Of a stretch of 64,000 nucleotides of DNA, positions 63,866-64,000 are shown one piece after another. This stretch comes from Brochothrix thermosphacta DSM 20171 = FSL F6-1036 (GTDB lineage: Bacteria; Bacillota; Bacilli; Lactobacillales; Listeriaceae). The notes beneath the pieces were generated by a model, which made no database searches, was not told the origin of the DNA, and worked only from the letters and a program-made list of their open reading frames with translations. The stretch lies in contig NZ_CP145608.1 of assembly GCF_036884295.1 (NCBI RefSeq), positions 1,240,001 through 1,304,000 of the forward strand, read 5' to 3'. A program made the translations under genes and the position numbers. Numbering within the stretch: the stretch's first letter is position 1; every line of letters begins with the position of its first letter.

Positions 63866-64000
63866 ATGGATCAAAACACATGGAAAAAATTCCAAGAAGC
63901 AATAGAAGAAGGTCAAGAAATAAGTTTTGATTACAAAAATGAAGAATGGTGGATTAGTAGAGTAGAAGAGGAACGCAGTTTTTTATTGACACGTTCTTCA
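63866..64000 (+). CDS. Partial gene, candidate immunity protein
   Basis: The frame runs off the right window edge after 45 codons. It begins MDQNTWKKFQEAIEEGQEIS and is acidic (many Glu, Asp), the opposite charge of the toxin tail. Start ATG 63866, 9 bp after AAAGGA, only 21 bp after the toxin stop. Position and charge are those of a cognate immunity protein; no family is recognised. Confidence 0.55.
   Translation, partial: MDQNTWKKFQEAIEEGQEISFDYKNEEWWISRVEEERSFLLTRSS

Noticed and set aside
1-64000. CRISPR arrays, tRNA or rRNA genes, prophage genes
   Set aside because: I looked for regularly spaced repeats, cloverleaf-like GTTCGA arms and phage structural motifs and saw none; the 122-bp tandem and modular repeats do not have CRISPR spacing.

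Overview
The window is low-GC Gram-positive DNA with no tRNA, rRNA, CRISPR array or intact transposase that I could see. The core order is sip-sip-rbgA-rnhB-dprA-topA-xerC-codY-(yneP)-plsY-parE-parC-glpQ-like-miaA-glnR-glnA, then ymdB-ymcA-mutS-mutL, with pdxS-pdxT divergent from pdxR. This is a shortened version of the Listeria chromosome order, so I infer a member of the Listeriaceae; Brochothrix is the best guess. That is inference from synteny and composition, not a database match.

Layout. 0-8.7 kb: the end of a DoxX-like membrane protein, an OmpR-type two-component system, a D-2-hydroxyacid dehydrogenase, a ROK regulator, a Cof-type HAD phosphatase, then a leftward accessory patch with an HTH-only LysR, an unknown protein, a frameshifted small secreted or lipoprotein peptide, a full LysR regulator and a small P-loop kinase. 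8.9-28.2 kb: core genes for secretion, ribosome assembly, DNA topology, recombination, global nitrogen and branched-chain amino acid control (codY, glnR with two perfect operators) and phospholipid synthesis. 28.2-30.7 kb: a gene-poor interval with a candidate type I toxin-antitoxin locus, a modular dispersed repeat, a DUF1801 pseudogene and a 122-bp tandem duplication. 30.7-37.4 kb: a cyclophilin lipoprotein, ymdB, ymcA and mutSL.

37.5-52.7 kb is accessory and transport-rich: a two-component system with two ABC-FtsX fusion proteins, a MerR regulator with an a/b hydrolase between two similar repeat ends, and a four-gene ABC-2 operon convergent with an AgrC/AgrA-like quorum-sensing-type two-component system. 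52.9-60.6 kb holds two HhH-GPD DNA glycosylases, the vitamin B6 genes with their MocR regulator, a nicotinamidase, an esterase and a transaldolase with a CcpA-like site inside its promoter. 60.6-64 kb is accessory again: a 34-aa membrane peptide, the ruins of a nonribosomal peptide synthetase followed by an intact thioesterase-like hydrolase, and a secreted putative toxin followed by a gene cut by the window edge that may be its immunity protein.

The strongest candidates for something not yet described are the toxin-antitoxin locus at 28.5-28.9 kb (Fst-like convergent RNAs, BsrG-like toxin, and a leader ORF whose start codon is the antisense target), the modular repeat family with a covarying hairpin, and the toxin-immunity pair at the right edge.
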